Under the pieces are notes generated by a model that worked only from the letters and a program-made list of their open reading frames with translations, ran no database searches and was not told the DNA's origin. From contig NC_054753.1 of assembly GCF_018143015.1 (NCBI RefSeq), positions 27,297,462 to 27,361,461 on the forward strand: 64,000 nt of DNA. Direction: 5' to 3'. The translations under genes and the position numbers were made by a program. This document shows, piece after piece, positions 43,326 to 55,630 of this stretch; positions within the stretch are counted from its first letter, which is position 1; each line of letters begins with the position of its first letter. The DNA comes from Lytechinus variegatus (lineage: Eukaryota > Echinodermata > Echinoidea > Temnopleuroida > Toxopneustidae).

Positions 43326-44077
43326 TCAATGAACTATCAGAGCAGATGGTGCTTGTAAAGCACTTGTTGAAAGCCTCATGATAGGGTCTGGCAGCTGACC
43401 AACCAGGGACCATGTTCTGCTCTGGATGTCAAAGCATTGTATGTCTGCATAGCGTTTGGCCTTCTTACCGCTGTAACCTCCGAACACGTAGATTTTATCC
43501 TCCAATGCTGCGGCTGCTGCGAAGCACACGGGACGTGGCATGTTCTCGATGGTCTCCCATCTGTCTGTGTCAGGGTCATAACACTCCATAGACTCACAGT
43601 CTATCCGCTTAGCAGATGAGTTTCTCGTGTTGCCTCCAAAGACATACAGCCTACCTCCAACTGTGCACATCATGTGGAACGCTCTTTTTGATGACATGGG
43701 AGACATGTGGATCCACTTGTCAGACTTGGGATGGTAGCACTGGAGGGCGTTGGTGAAGTGACGCCCGGCAACGACTCCACCTGTGACGTATATCTTGTCA
43801 TCCAGGACCACACTGGCATGCCCGAACAGTCCTGTGTACATGTGGCTTACGTAGGTCCACGTCTCCGAGGCAGGGTCATAGAATTCAACGCTGGCCAGGG
43901 AACCATGGGCATTCTTCCCCCCAACTGCATACAGTCGATTGTTGAGGCTGTTCATGGTGAAGACAGCGCGGCGCTTCTGCATGGGGCATAACTGTGTCCA
44001 GGTTGAAGTTTTGGTGTCGTATGCATGGACAGTACCAATGCTGTCTGCTGCCTTGCTGTGTGCAGAGTGTTGGCCTC
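43326..44077 (-). CDS. KLHL exon 3: Kelch blades 2-6, stop
   Basis: Minus-strand acceptor TTTATTATGCACAG, completes Gly380 and runs GQHSAHSKAADSIGTVHAYD to LQAPSALIVH, TGA at 43328-43326. Blades close with AVGGK, VTGGV, VFGGN and VFGGY; regular WTQL, WTYV, WIHM, WETI, WSLV strands. Confidence 0.93.
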
Positions 44078-47000
44078 CTGTGCATAATAAAGACAAGAGA
44101 GATGATAAGTAGTAGAAAATTAGGACAAGGATCTGAAAGACTTGTTTAGAAATATCATTGTGCAATGTGTATGTGTACTTACAAAGTCAAACTTGCTGCC
44201 TGTACATTAATTTTATCTTGTCATCAAAATACTTATTGTATATTTATATACACAATCAACTAGACTGTATGTTATTCCGGGATTTTTGGTAATGAGAACT
44301 TATGAATGCATAAAGAAAAGCCCCAGGATTTCCTCATTGTCATTGCATATATAGCTTGAGCATCCTGATCAGACAGGGGATTCGAGGGGCAGACCATTAT
44401 TTACACAATTTACTGCCTCTCATATAATAATGAAAAAAGTGATGTGCAACATATAGTGCTTAATATCGTGATCATGTGCTGTTCAGGTATTCAAGGAATT
44501 ACTTCCTACCAGGTACCCATGTACTTCACCTGAGTGGAGAAGGGCAAAAGTAGATAATTGCCTCAAACCTCAACTGTATTCTTACAGTTTTCTGGCACCA
44601 CTTCTTACAGTAGGTCTACTGAAGAACTGATTTCAGAGAACCCTTCATACTAACCTGCAACATAGAGGAGACCATTGAGAACAGCACTGGCATGATCTAG
44701 CCTACAAATAGGCATTTGAGTTCCTTCTGTCCAGTCTCCTACCATTGGATTGAATGTAAAGGTTCTGTCAATTGGAGCTCCAGTGGTATCATCTCCACCA
44801 ACCAACAGGAATGATGTCTTCCCAGGGGCTTGGGTCATCTGAGAAGGGCGAATGCAGTCTTGAGTATGAGAGGCAATGCATGATAACAGCTTCTGCTTCA
44901 GTGGCGCATCCTCCAGTCTAACCAGGTTGGATTCTATGGAAGAGATCTCAGCGCGGATGGCTGACGGGAGAATATCATGGAAGCGGATCGCGTCAAGTAA
45001 AGGTTCTGTATGCTGTATTCGAGCCTCAGGGTCACTCTTGATCCAAGATATCAGGGCATGAAGCAACTCTGCTGCAGAACCATTCTTGAAAAACTCTTCA
45101 AGTTGACTGATAGCCATGATGTTAGCAGCCGGGATGTTCAAGAAGTCATCACTGCTATTGACAAGTAGCGTGAAATTCTCTGCGATATATTTCTCAATGC
45201 TTGTTGTGATTTTCTCACAATCAGCCTTCCCTGCCTGTCTCAGTGCAAGGAGGTATGTGTCAGGTTTGAGCAAGGTCCTGGTTTGTTCTACACAGTGCTG
45301 CTTCAGTTCTGGCATTTTAAGTTTAACTGCAGCGCAGAAGACATCTAAGATGTGCTCTATGGAACAGTCCTCACCAAGCTCAGATGTATACATGAATGAT
45401 GTCACCGAACGGAGTGTTCCGACAGATATCCCATCTAACTGAATCTCTGGTTTGTTGACCGGCGACTTTCCCCTTGAAGCAATCCTCAGAAGCTGATCTC
45501 TCAAATATTTGCTGTTTGCTGCAAGTATGGTTCGGTGAGCGTCAATCTTGGTCCCATTGGCTACAATGGAAACATCGCAGAGGAGACCCTGATTGCGGAA
45601 TGAGTTGAGTTCCTTTAGAACGCGACCGCCGTGGATGGAACTGAGAGAGCTGCTGATGAAAGATGAAGATTTGCCAGAAGGTTTGAGAGGAGAACGCCGG
45701 CCAAACGATGCAGGAACATTCAGTTTTACAGGGTTCTTTCGAGGTGACAGATCGTTCAAGAGGAAATTAGGGGAATCAGCAGACAGATCCTGTATCAGAA
45801 AATGAATAAAATTGGTGCTAATTTTCTGGATAACAAATAAAAACTTTGAAAATGTTGTTGTGAAATATATTCAAGCGAACCTAAATTACAGAGGTTACTC
45901 AGAGTTTTGTCCGAAACAATAAAATTGAATCAATATCATGTGATTTTTTCACAACGATTTCTTTCATGTTGTGGACATAGGTCTATGACAATGATGCTTT
46001 CAACGTTTTTTTTTGTGTGTGTGATTTGGTAACACGCCTTAAGAAAACAGACACACGGCAGATAATAATAATGGTATTGACTTAAATTGTAAAGTAAATG
46101 AAGCAAAGTTAATATACATCCAAGTACAGATGTGGAGGGGAGGGGTCACAGGGGAGTAATCCGTTTGGATAGCAGGGAGTGGATGCTTCCTTGTATGTTA
46201 CAAATTCTTAATTGAACCCTGATCTGATGGAAGTTAATGCCCTTTTTCCTTCACTAATTAATCCTGTTTGAAAACTTTTTTCTTTTCACTCGTATTCTTT
46301 CTGTTGGTCAAACTCATCTATACTTTTGAAAAAAAGTTTTCATGGTGGTGTTATTTTTTCACAAGTTCTTATACCTTTTGTCTTCATGTTTAGTAGCATA
46401 CGCATACGACGTTCAATACTATCGCCCAAATTGCGCCGGGCTTGGCATTTATTAAGCTTTCCTAGTCGCTTGCTTGGTTGCCACTCTTGCAATTATTCAT
46501 CTAGTATGATCAACATATGTGTACGCTTAAAGGGATGGTCCGGGCTGAAAGTATGTATAACTTAATAGAGTAGAATTCACTGAGCAAAATGCCGAAAATT
46601 TCATCAAAATCGGATAACAAATAACAAAGTTATTGAATTTTAAAGTTTAGCAACATTTTGTGAAAACAGTCGTCATCAGGGGCGTAGATAGCGGGGGGGG
46701 GGGGGGGGGGGATGGGGGGGGGATGCATCCCCCCAGAATTTTAGGTGGGGGGATGGTGTGTACAATCATCCCCCCCCCAGGTTTCTGTGGGGGAAGAAGC
46801 AAAACTATACAGTAATAAAGCAATGAATGCTAGTTAAAATCAATCAATGATAATAGCAGTAATAATCATAACGTACAGCAATGACAAACATGATCAAAAT
46901 TGGACTTTTATTCAGAGTCAATCATCTTATATGCATTTACAACTTGCAAGTTTTAAGTAATAACAACTGTCTTGCGTCGTCATATACATTTAAGGATCGT

Positions 47001-48558
47001 TATTCAGAGTTTCACCAAGTACATTTCCTTATAATAATTATGTATTTGCAAAGGAGATAAGTTCAAAATATTTCATTACAGATTTAAGAAAGTGTCGTTT
47101 AATCACTCCCTTTCAGAGCAATTGCTTTCATAACACATTAACACTGTTCAAACGAATTAATAAGAAATTACCTATACACATACACTGACCCTTTTCCCTG
47201 CTGGCCATGTCCTCAACACCTACTTTGCAAAGGAAAGGTGAAAATTTTCAGTCTCTAAGGAGCGAATTAGTAAATGAATGATTTTGGAATGAAAGTGCAA
47301 ATTTTGGATGGCCTCAGTGATATCCGAGGTTTTTTTCACTCAATATTCACTCTTTCATATATTCACTCCTTAAAGAGTGAACTATTTCACTAATTTTTTC
47401 AGAGTACCGTGACTTTGCGCTTTTCAAAGAAGGTACAATCAATCAAATGAATCAATATATAGACATGCCTTAATTCACGAAGGCAGATTGAATCAATCCA
47501 TGGATAAGATTAATTTATGGTCTAAGTTAGCGTTCATACTTTTGTACTTATACATGTACTGATTATTGAATCGTTCAAGAGAATAGGAACTTAGCAAGTA
47601 TGTTCCTTTCGAGCGTGTTACCTGATACTGCCATATGAAGCATTAGTATGCCTGTTTTTCCTTCATGTTGGGCATTATAATCCTTTACTGTTAAGGACTG
47701 TTTTGCATAACTATATTGGGTGAAAATAAACGTCTTCCAGTTTCAAGAAGAAGTAAGTCGAGGCGCAATGTATTTTGGAATTACTTATACCAGTGATTTC
47801 TGTACGTGCGCAGTCTTCTAGGTTTGAAGGTTATAAACTGACATTTCCTTACCTATGTTTTTATCATAATCATCATAACAAGGTACATAATAAGAAATGA
47901 ATCGAAATTATAACAAGTTCTATACAGCTTACTTCCGACAACCCGGTGAGGTTTATTTCATTTCCATACTTAATTCAATCAAGCCTTTGTAATCATGGTA
48001 ATTTTAAACAGAGTGTGCTTATCATTTTAGTGTCCGCATATCTGCACGTGGATAAGAAATATAATGTTGAGCTTTTTTTATTTTACCCCTTTTACTATAA
48101 TTGTAATTGATATTTTTTTTAGTTATTTGGCTGTTTATTTGTTTATTCCTTTAGTTGTTGATTCATTCGTTTGATCATTAACAATATCGCTACTTTTAAA
48201 AGAGTATACTACTATACTAGTAAAATAAGGAATACTAGTTATTCTAGATCATGCTTAGCAGGACTGTCATGACCAAGATGATAACTAGACATCCGACAAA
48301 TGACATTTCTCTTATGATCATCTTTACTCATTGTCATTAATCAAACAAAAGATTACTGCCATGAAAAATGTGTAAGGAAGTTTGTTTATTACTGGATGCC
48401 CTGTTTATTGCTGAAAGCAAAGTGATTAAAAGACACACGAGATAATCCATGAGGCAGATCGTGTTATTTTGTTATCTTTAACTCGTCTGCTTTGGCCCAT
48501 GATATTTTGTTTTTATCGAGTACGTTATCTCCTTCATTCTTTATATTTATATATTAAT

Positions 48559-48599
<41 letters not shown>

Positions 48600-49913
48600 T
48601 GACCCAGCTAGGGATCATCCCCCCCAGGTCTAAGGACCTGTCTACGCCACTGGTCGTCATGAATATTCATTAGGTTGGCTGATGATGTCACATCTCCACT
48701 TGTTCTTTTGTATTTTATTACATGAAATTAGGTTTATTCATTTTTTTCTCCAAGAACTAGAAAAATTGGATTAACAACTGATTTAGTGCATAAGATATTC
48801 ATTGCTGCACCTTATTTCATTATAAGGGAGACATATTATTCACACAAGTATAAATGATGAAAATATAATGATTTTAATAAAATGATTTTTAATAATATGT
48901 AATAACATAAGAAAACGGAAAGTGGAGATGTGACATCATCATCCCAACTAATGAATATTAATGACGACAGTTTCCACGAAATATTGCTAAACTTTAAACT
49001 TCAATAAGTTTATTATTTGTTATCCGATTTTGATGACATTTTCGGCATTTCTGCTCAGTGAATTCTACTCTATGTATTATAAGATATAACTATTTGCAGC
49101 CCGGTCCATCCCTTTAAGACTCTGATTTTAACTTCACTTCTAGAATTGCTCTGGTCATGATAATTTGAGAGCAATACAAATTCTCATACGAACTACAAAA
49201 CAAACACAACAGAAATATCCGAAAGATTGGTGGTCGGATGTACAGTGTATAATTGATTGAAATACCGTCCTCAAAAGTCAAGGAGAATCTCGGCCTCTTA
49301 AAGTGAGTTTCTCACTTTAAGGAGGCCTTTATGATATTGCCAAGGGGTCATGCAGCTATAGGTACAAGTATCATATCACTTGAATAGTACCATGACGTCT
49401 AAACGTCACAACGTCATTTTACATTAACACTTCTTAATTTTGACGATCGTAAAAATTGTTAGATTCAATATAAACGATTTATATGTTTTCTATGCCTCGC
49501 CGTATTTCCCCATTAACCAGGTATTGGAGGCTCGTGAAAAATATTATTTTCCTGGAAACTGAATAAAATGCAATTTATGCTTCATGTTTTTACAATGTAA
49601 TGCAGAGTTGCAAAATAATACTCATTTTCGGTATTTACATGATTAAGAATTGAACAATGAGAAGAATACTGATGGCTTCATGCAAAATACCGATTTCTGT
49701 TTCAGTTTTATGTGTCGTTCTATGATATTTCGTTGAAAATACCGATTTTCAGTTTTTCAGATACTGAAACCTATCTTCAGGTTGGCAGCTCTGGTAATGT
49801 CACTCTAGTCTAGACCCATACTTGTAGGCCTATATGAGTCTGCTTAATTGTAATGTAAACCACACAGTGAAATAATATTTGTCCCAATTTAATTTTTGGT
49901 GATAACTTACCAT
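43326..49913 (-). CDS. Kelch-like (BTB-BACK-Kelch) protein
   Basis: Three coding exons (49913-49911, 45791-44657, 44077-43326) give 629 residues. KLHL proteins are CUL3 E3-ligase adaptors: the BTB and BACK domains bind CUL3, the Kelch propeller binds substrate. Seen: Ser-rich N-terminal extension (about 1-50), BTB (about 55-165; LLCDVSIVANGTKIDAHRTI), BACK (about 170-285; CVEQTRTLLKPDTYLLALR, ISWIKSDPEARIQHTEPLL), six Kelch blades (about 315-620) with paired Gly motifs VAGGQ, AVGGK, VTGGV, VFGGN, VFGGY and a W about 15-20 residues on. The start ATG is the last codon of exon 1, before GTAAGT. The propeller resembles KLHL9/13-type proteins, but the orthologue cannot be named by eye. Intron 1 (4.1 kb) holds a hAT-split MITE. 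Confidence 0.9.
44657..45791 (-). CDS. KLHL exon 2: N-terminus, BTB, BACK, blade 1
   Basis: Minus-strand acceptor TTCATTTTCTGATACAG, then DLSADSPNFLLNDLSPRKNP through the BTB and BACK domains to LNGLLYVAG; donor CAG|GTTAGT, phase 1. There is no ATG at the head of this exon, the first Met being far inside the BTB region, which is why the start is placed in exon 1. Confidence 0.92.
46530..49114. mobile_element. Long-TIR MITE split by a hAT
   Basis: Same family as 5651-6233: AAGGGATGGTCCGGGCTGAA ... CAGCCCGGTCCATCCCTT with TA flanks (46528-46529, 49115-49116). Outside the nested hAT it is about 600 bp, matching the intact copy. In KLHL intron 1. Confidence 0.88.
46677..48652. mobile_element. 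hAT-like element nested in the MITE
   Basis: Ends CAGGGGCGTAGATAG and CTGTCTACGCCACTG; perfect 8-bp duplication GTCGTCAT at 46669-46676 and 48653-48660, and the other MITE copies have a single GTCGTCAT at this point. G tract beside the left end, C tract beside the right, a (TA)n run at 48563-48596. 1976 bp, no transposase. Confidence 0.92.
49911..49913 (-). CDS. KLHL exon 1: start codon
   Basis: On the minus strand GAATCATG|GTAAGT: ATG is the final triplet of the exon and joins GAT CTG of exon 2 in frame. The rest of exon 1 (up to roughly 50000) would be 5' UTR. The reading through an upstream in-exon ATG (MLPSFKLAEHV) hits a stop after splicing, so it could only be a short upstream ORF. Confidence 0.7.
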
Positions 49914-50685
49914 GATTCTGTAGCCTCTTTATACTCGTCCAATGAACCTTTATTGTTGACAAAACATGTTCTGCAAGTTTAAATGATGGCAACACCCCGT
50001 CTTCCTCTTCTTGTACGCACGAAACTCACAGTGTTATTGAGAAGAGAGGACTAGTTGTGTACATTTAAATTCTCCGCCACTGGTCGGTTGCTATTGTGAA
50101 CGGGACGCTGTGTGCTCATTGACCCGTGCTATTCGAGCAAACGAGTATTGATTATCAGGACTCCTTTCAGGGGTCTTTTCACCGAACCTTCATTGACAAA
50201 TATCCCTGAATAGAAAATGATGGTAATGGTAGATAATGATTTCACCAAGAGCAACGGCGGGTGTTGGTTGTGGGTTAAACACTTCTCTGCAAAGAGTGTT
50301 TACATTGTTTTTCTCCTGACGTGCAATTTTCACCCCCAATATCTCGCCCTTGGTTATTTATTGTTTCAATTCAACATTTATTCCCCGGCATTTTGATATG
50401 TAGGAATGAATTTTTCCAATGCATTTAAAGTAGACACGGGCCTGCATTGAATATGAGTTAGGCTAAAATTAGTATAGAAAAATTATAAGTATATAAAATT
50501 GCATAAAAGTCGGAAGTTAAATCCATGAATAAGCTGCTGGAAGCTGAGGGTCCTGAATTCGAGAATTGGTTGCAAGGCTGCATCATATCCCGTGACGTCA
50601 CATGAGGCAGGTCCATAAAAAAACAAGTACACACCTAGTAAGAATGCATTTAGCATTTCCATTTATTTGAATGCAGGGGCCCGTT
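49914..50685. other. KLHL 5' UTR and upstream region
   Basis: Holds the first exon and presumably the KLHL promoter on the minus strand. No TATA box in a convincing place; no repeat recognised until 50686. Confidence 0.4.
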
Positions 50686-50848
50686 TCATAAAGCTGTTCG
50701 TAAGTTACGAATGACTTTGCGCACGACTGGAGACCCTTTCTTGTGCCAAATGATATATCCCTATGTAGCTGACTTATGCATAAGAACATGTTCAAGTCGT
50801 TTGTAAAGTTGTGCGTAACTTTACGAACAACTTTATGAAACACCACCC
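50686..50848. mobile_element. MITE, GGGGCCCGTTTCATAAAGC ends
   Basis: GGGGCCCGTTTCATAAAGCT...GTTCGTAAGTTACGAA with the mirror TTTACGAACAACTTTATGAAACACCACCC. Relative at 61694-61810. Confidence 0.75.
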
Positions 50849-50879
50849 AGGATAAAAGAGCACAATTTCACGGGCATAG

Positions 50880-50958
50880 GTGCCGTGGTCGGGGATCGAA
50901 CTCCGGACTTTGAAATGTCTAGTCAGTCGCCTTAGACCACTCGGCCACTGCTCCTCCT
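50880..50958 (-). mobile_element. SINE head, tRNA-derived (minus)
   Basis: Complement reads GTGGCCGAGTGGTCTAAGGC (A box) and GGAGTTCGATCCCCGAC (B box) with CACGGCACC after it. Class II (Leu/Ser-like) A box without a proper acceptor pairing, so a SINE head or tRNA pseudogene, fused to the MITE at 50686-50848 on its 3' side. Confidence 0.55.
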
Positions 50959-50986
50959 TGTGCTCGGATTTCGATATTGATGATTA

Positions 50987-51463
50987 AAGTACAAGTCCAC
51001 TCCAATTAAATGTTCATTTGAATAAAAAGAAAAAATTCCAACAACATAACACTGAAAATTTTATAAAAATCGGATGTAAAATAAGAAAGTTATAACAATT
51101 TTAAGTTTCGCTTAATTTCACAAAACAGTTGTATGCACAACCTGGTCAGTATGCAAATGAGTTTTATTTCTCCCTGAACCTGTGTAAGTTCAGTCAAGTC
51201 GGTCCTTATAAAATCTGTAAAAATCGAAATATTTCATTATTCAAACAATAAAAAAACAAAATAAATAGTGAGTGAGGGACATCATCGATTCTCTCTAAAT
51301 ATTGTGCATATAAGTATTTTGTGAAAAATAATCGAAACTTTAAAATAAAATAACTTTCTTATTTTACATCCGATTTTGATAGAAAAATTCAGCATTATGC
51401 TTGTCTAATTTTTCTTAATGGATCCATGGATTAATCAACATTATAAGAGGTGGACTTAACCTT
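50987..51463. mobile_element. Long-TIR MITE, TA target (AAGTCCACTCC family)
   Basis: AAGTACAAGTCCACTCC at the left and GAGGTGGACTTAACCTT at the right, TA on both sides. Arms share ATAAAAATCGGATGTAAAAT and AAGAAAGTTAT. Confidence 0.8.
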
Positions 51464-51859
51464 TAAATAATATGGTGTCAGGTTCAAACAAATATACACA
51501 CAATAGAACGAAAATAGAACTCGTACGCGAAAAAATTACGTTCATTTTCGACTGAAAATCACAAACTGATAAGACCTCCCGGGCATGACGTCACATTCAG
51601 TCAGTTCAGAGTTATTTTATAAGTTTGGAGAGCGTGCTTCTCTTTTGTCTTACACAGTCAGTGAAAAAAAGTTGACTAATTTAATTTGATTCATGTATAT
51701 TGAAGTTATGTTTGGGCAAAGGCTTTGTTTCAACTTAAATTCTTTGCTTTATCTGTCTCCGTTGACACTTCTCTTCCCCTCTGTTTTCACACTTGTCTCG
51801 AACTGTCCCGATGTATGGTAACTACCATGGTAAGAATGCTCATCAGCCCATTGGAATTA
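51464..51859. other. Unassigned spacer
   Basis: No gene or clear repeat seen; short AT-rich stretch between two MITEs. Confidence 0.4.
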
Positions 51860-52450
51860 AAGGAGAATGAAACCATTGGAACAAGATAGCTTGTGTGAAA
51901 ACAGAAAAATCAAAGAAACAGATTAACAAAAGTTTGAGAAAAATCGGACAAATAATGAGAAACTTATGAGCATTTGAATATTGCGATCACTAATGCTATG
52001 GAGATATCAAATTGGCAATGTGACAAAGATGTGTGATGTCACTTGTGAACAACTCTCCCATTACTTTAGTATATATTTCACTTGAATTGCCTCTTTTATC
52101 ACATTTATCCATAGATCATGTGTTCTTTCTACATGAGGGCATGTAATACATATTTTCTAAAAATACATCATGGATAAAGAGTTTGTATCATCATAAAAAA
52201 AAGCAAAAAGAGACATTTTGAGGGTATTTTATAGTCCACCAAAGGGAAAGTTGTTCATCAGTGACATCACACATCCTTGTCGCATTGCCAATGGGAGGAT
52301 CTCCATAGCATTAATAGTGATTGCAATATTCAAATGCTCATAACTTTCTCATTATTTGTCCGATTTTTATCAAACTTTCTTTATTCTTTTTCTTTGATTT
52401 TTCTGTTTCTATACAAGCCTATTATTTGTTCCAAAGGTTTCATTCCCCTT
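51860..52450. mobile_element. Long-TIR MITE, TA target (AAGGAGAATGAAACC family)
   Basis: AAGGAGAATGAAACCATTGG and CCAAAGGTTTCATTCCCCTT with TA flanks (51858-51859, 52451-52452). Arms about 230 bp include GTGTGATGTCACTTGTGAAC and its mirror. Confidence 0.85.
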
Positions 52451-52547
52451 TAAGGTCTCCGCGGCAGTTACCTCTGGATGGCAAAGTTACGGTAATAGTA
52501 ACTTTTATGCAACGGGCCCTTGATAGTTTGGTCCTGTTAAACACATT

Positions 52548-52855
52548 GGCCCGTATTCTGAAGTCAGGTTTAACTTAGACCATAGTCTAACTCTGTACTA
52601 AAATTATGGGAAGCCAAAAGTGTCAATATTTTTATTAAGTTGTGTGTTATGTTCACCGTGTTCTTTCCTGATTCATCGATGGTGAAGACAATCATCTATT
52701 TATACTTCCTACACAATTATGAATAATTTTGAGAGGCAAATGAGCTGAAATATGATATCTCGATTGTTGGGGATTTATGTAACAATTGGCCATCCATACT
52801 TAAACCACAACTTTAAACCTGAGTTTAAGTTAAACCCGACTTCAGAATACGGGCC
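52548..52855. mobile_element. MITE, GGCCCGTATTCTGAAGTC ends
   Basis: GGCCCGTATTCTGAAGTCAG and GACTTCAGAATACGGGCC, arms continuing through GGTTTAACTTAGACC-like sequence. Just upstream, 52465-52520 ends TTATGCAACGGGCCC, another member of the GGGCCCGT-capped group. Confidence 0.8.
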
Positions 52856-53460
52856 GCCAATGTGCCTGTAACACCGTTTTTATAGTATATCACTCTACTA
52901 CAGTGATTCACAAAAGCTCTTTACAACCGCTTGCATATATCTCTTGATTCTCATTTTCAGTCAATTGAAAACAACATATACCACAAGAACTCGTTATCTC
53001 AGTGTAGTACTCAGTCAATGAAATAAAACAGTCCAATAAGTTACTGCAATATATCCTCCCTTTTTATTATTTAACATGATTCATTGGTATTTTCAACCTA
53101 TTATTCACTGTCATTGAAGCTCATCTGACTTTTTTAATTGGTTTAATCGTTCTCCACCATTTTGCCACTTACAATTCTTATTGTGCTTATGTATCCGTAA
53201 GCTGTCTGCCTGTAAACTTTGATCAATATTAAAGAAACACGTGGACTTATACTAAAGTTTACTCTAAATCAGTTCCAGCAGTTCATTGTCTGACTGAATT
53301 CCAGCTTGTTGATTGCCACAGGAGCGCTATAATTTCCAGGCACAGACCCTGATATCAACAAGTAGGTCTTCATTAAGACTAGGACAAATTAATCTTGCTC
53401 TCAGTTGAAGAGACGAGACAGTCATTGTCTTTGTGTTTTAAATTTTCATGACTAAATGCG
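52856..53460. other. Intergenic, nothing recognised
   Basis: AT-rich sequence with no convincing ORF, RNA gene or repeat. Confidence 0.4.
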
Positions 53461-55630
53461 AGGTCCCACTGGGGGGAAGTTGAATTACGCATGAATTGCG
53501 AATACAAATTTCGGTCATTCGTTGTCATCCGCATTAAATTTGGGAAAAAAAAATAAAAATCCACTTTAAAATTGCGGATACATAAAAGATGTACAGCGAA
53601 CAAATTACGATTAAAAGCGGAAATATCACGAATAAAAACAAATTACCTTGCGAATGCTATTTTACGAGGGATATTGATTGTAAAATTGTGGAATGTATTG
53701 TAGACATAACGAAAGTAATGCGGAAGTATAACACATGTATTGCGGACAAAAATAGGATGCTAAACGATTATTGCGGAAGTATTACGTATGCATAGAGAAT
53801 GCAATGCGCACGTGATGCGGAAACAACGGTCGCATTGCGAATGTGATACATTTGAATCAAGACCATATAACATAAGAGCACTCCACTCTTCAGCGTCGTG
53901 CTCGAACCTCCACTGTGTCAACAAGGTTTTGGCCCCTTCACCATTCTCCAGGAACTATTTGTCCATTCTTCAGCTGCCGGTCCACAAGCCTGTTCTGTAG
54001 GACTGGGTAGCGGGTGCGCATTAGGTTGTGGAGCAGAATGCAAGTCTTCAGTATCAGCCTGACTGTGTCGGCATGGTGCTGCATGGTGGTGAGAAGGACT
54101 TGGAATCTATATATTCGCCATGATACCAAATATGTTCTCGACGACTCTCCTGGCCCTCGACAGCCTGTAGTTATAGATACGCTCTTCCCTGGTCAGGGCC
54201 TTTGCACTGTATGGCTTCATTAGGTATGTTCTCAGAGAGAAAGCATCGTCGCCCACAATGAAGTATGGGACATCTTGGGTGTCATTGGGTAAGGGATCTG
54301 GATTTGGCCAACCCATAATGTCGCCGTTCTCGAGACCTTGCTTCAGCTCACTTTGGTTGTATATTTGAGCATCTGATGCGGAACCGTTTCCTGATACGTC
54401 AGCCAAAAGAACCTTGTAGTCAGAACTGACCAGGGCAACTAAAATGATACTGAAAAGCCCTTGTAGTTGTAATATTCCGAGCCTGAGTTTGGGGGAGCTT
54501 TGCATGCCACATGCTTGCCATCAATCGCGCCGATTGTGTGAGGAAAGTTCCACCTCTGCAACCAGTCATTGGCAATTTCACGCCATTCTTCATCGTTGGT
54601 AGGGCAAGTCATCTGTTCATCAAGGTACTCTTCTGATATGGCTGTACATACTTCTCTGACAACTTTGCTGATTGTGTTGTGAGGGACCCTCCAACCGTAC
54701 TGCATGTCCCTGTATTTTGAACCAGAGGCAAGGTGGCGTAGCGTTATGGCCACTTTGAGTCCAGGCTCTAAGTTCGCTCTGAAGTTGGTCTGTGTCTTGA
54801 GCAGTCGAGGAGTGAGCCGGTTCACCAGTTCGTCAAACATGTCTGGGGCATTCTCATAAAGTTCTGGAAGGCACGTGGATCTTCGTTACGCAGCTCCACC
54901 ATCAATCTATCGTACATGCCCAGATCTAGTCTTCTGCCAATACAAGGTCTCCCCCAGACAGCTCTTTGATTTCTCCTTCGCTTTCTTTTCCGTATTTGGA
55001 TCAAACGTTGAACTTGGAAGAGAAGATTGTTATGTTGTTGGATGGCTGCAACTATCAATTGTCCGTGATGATCCATGGCAACATCCAATATTCTACACAA
55101 CTGTTCTTAAAATGACGGTCAAATTTCATTTTCTGTTACATTTATATAGTAATCTGGGTTTACGATGAATGTTTGCTGTGTACTCGCAAATTGTTCGCGA
55201 AACAGTCGTAATACAAACGCACTATTCGTGACCAGTCTGTAAGCATTCTTTATAAATTATTATAGCTTGGTATAAAGTCGTATTAGGCACGCTATGCATT
55301 CGTTTCGCATTCTATCCCAGTCCGCTACTTATCCGCAACCCCATGTCCGTTGCGGATATCACAGGATAACTGCGAAAATTCAGCGCATACATTGAGTATG
55401 CATTGCGTATGCATTGAGCATATAAACCGGATGATTTCCGCTCCCAGGAGTTTTGGGCAGCCCAAAACTCCTGGGAACGGAAAAATGTGCCTTTGCGGAT
55501 GATTACGGACATGTGCGGAAAATAACCGTCTTAAAACAGCATACTTTACGAATATTGCGGATGTTTAGCGTCTGTAATCAAATTTTATCCGTAATTTATG
55601 CGCAATCCATCCTAAATGTCACTGGGACCT
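53461..55630 (-). mobile_element. PIF/Harbinger-type DNA transposon
   Basis: Ends AGGTCCCACTG and CACTGGGACCT (11 bp, one mismatch). Both subterminal zones are studded with TTGCGGA/TGCGAAT words (53500-53850 and 55300-55600). The body carries a HARBI1-like transposase on the minus strand. Flanking target duplication not resolved. Also contains a short perfect hairpin, CCAGGAGTTTTGGG with its complement (55444-55478). Confidence 0.8.
53940..55100 (-). pseudogene. HARBI1-like transposase, frameshifted
   Basis: Minus-strand pieces in order: MCRILDVAMDHHGQ to RKRKRRRNQRAVWGRP and FMRMPQTC (55100-54823); [51 protein letters not shown] (54833-54439); [58 protein letters not shown] (about 54460-54110); then FQVLLTTMQHHADTVRLI and NLMRTRYPVLQNR. 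This is the DDE_Tnp_4/HARBI1 order: first Asp in GAIDGKH, second in VGDDAF, Glu in VENIFG. Three frame changes (near 54830, 54450, 54115) break the gene; no splice signals explain them well. Confidence 0.85.

Noticed and set aside
43707-43991. Plus-strand frames opposite the KLHL exons (also 45116-45442)
   Set aside because: Antisense shadows of conserved Kelch and BTB coding sequence.
54875-55168. 97-aa plus frame over the Harbinger transposase
   Set aside because: Antisense shadow of the transposase coding region.
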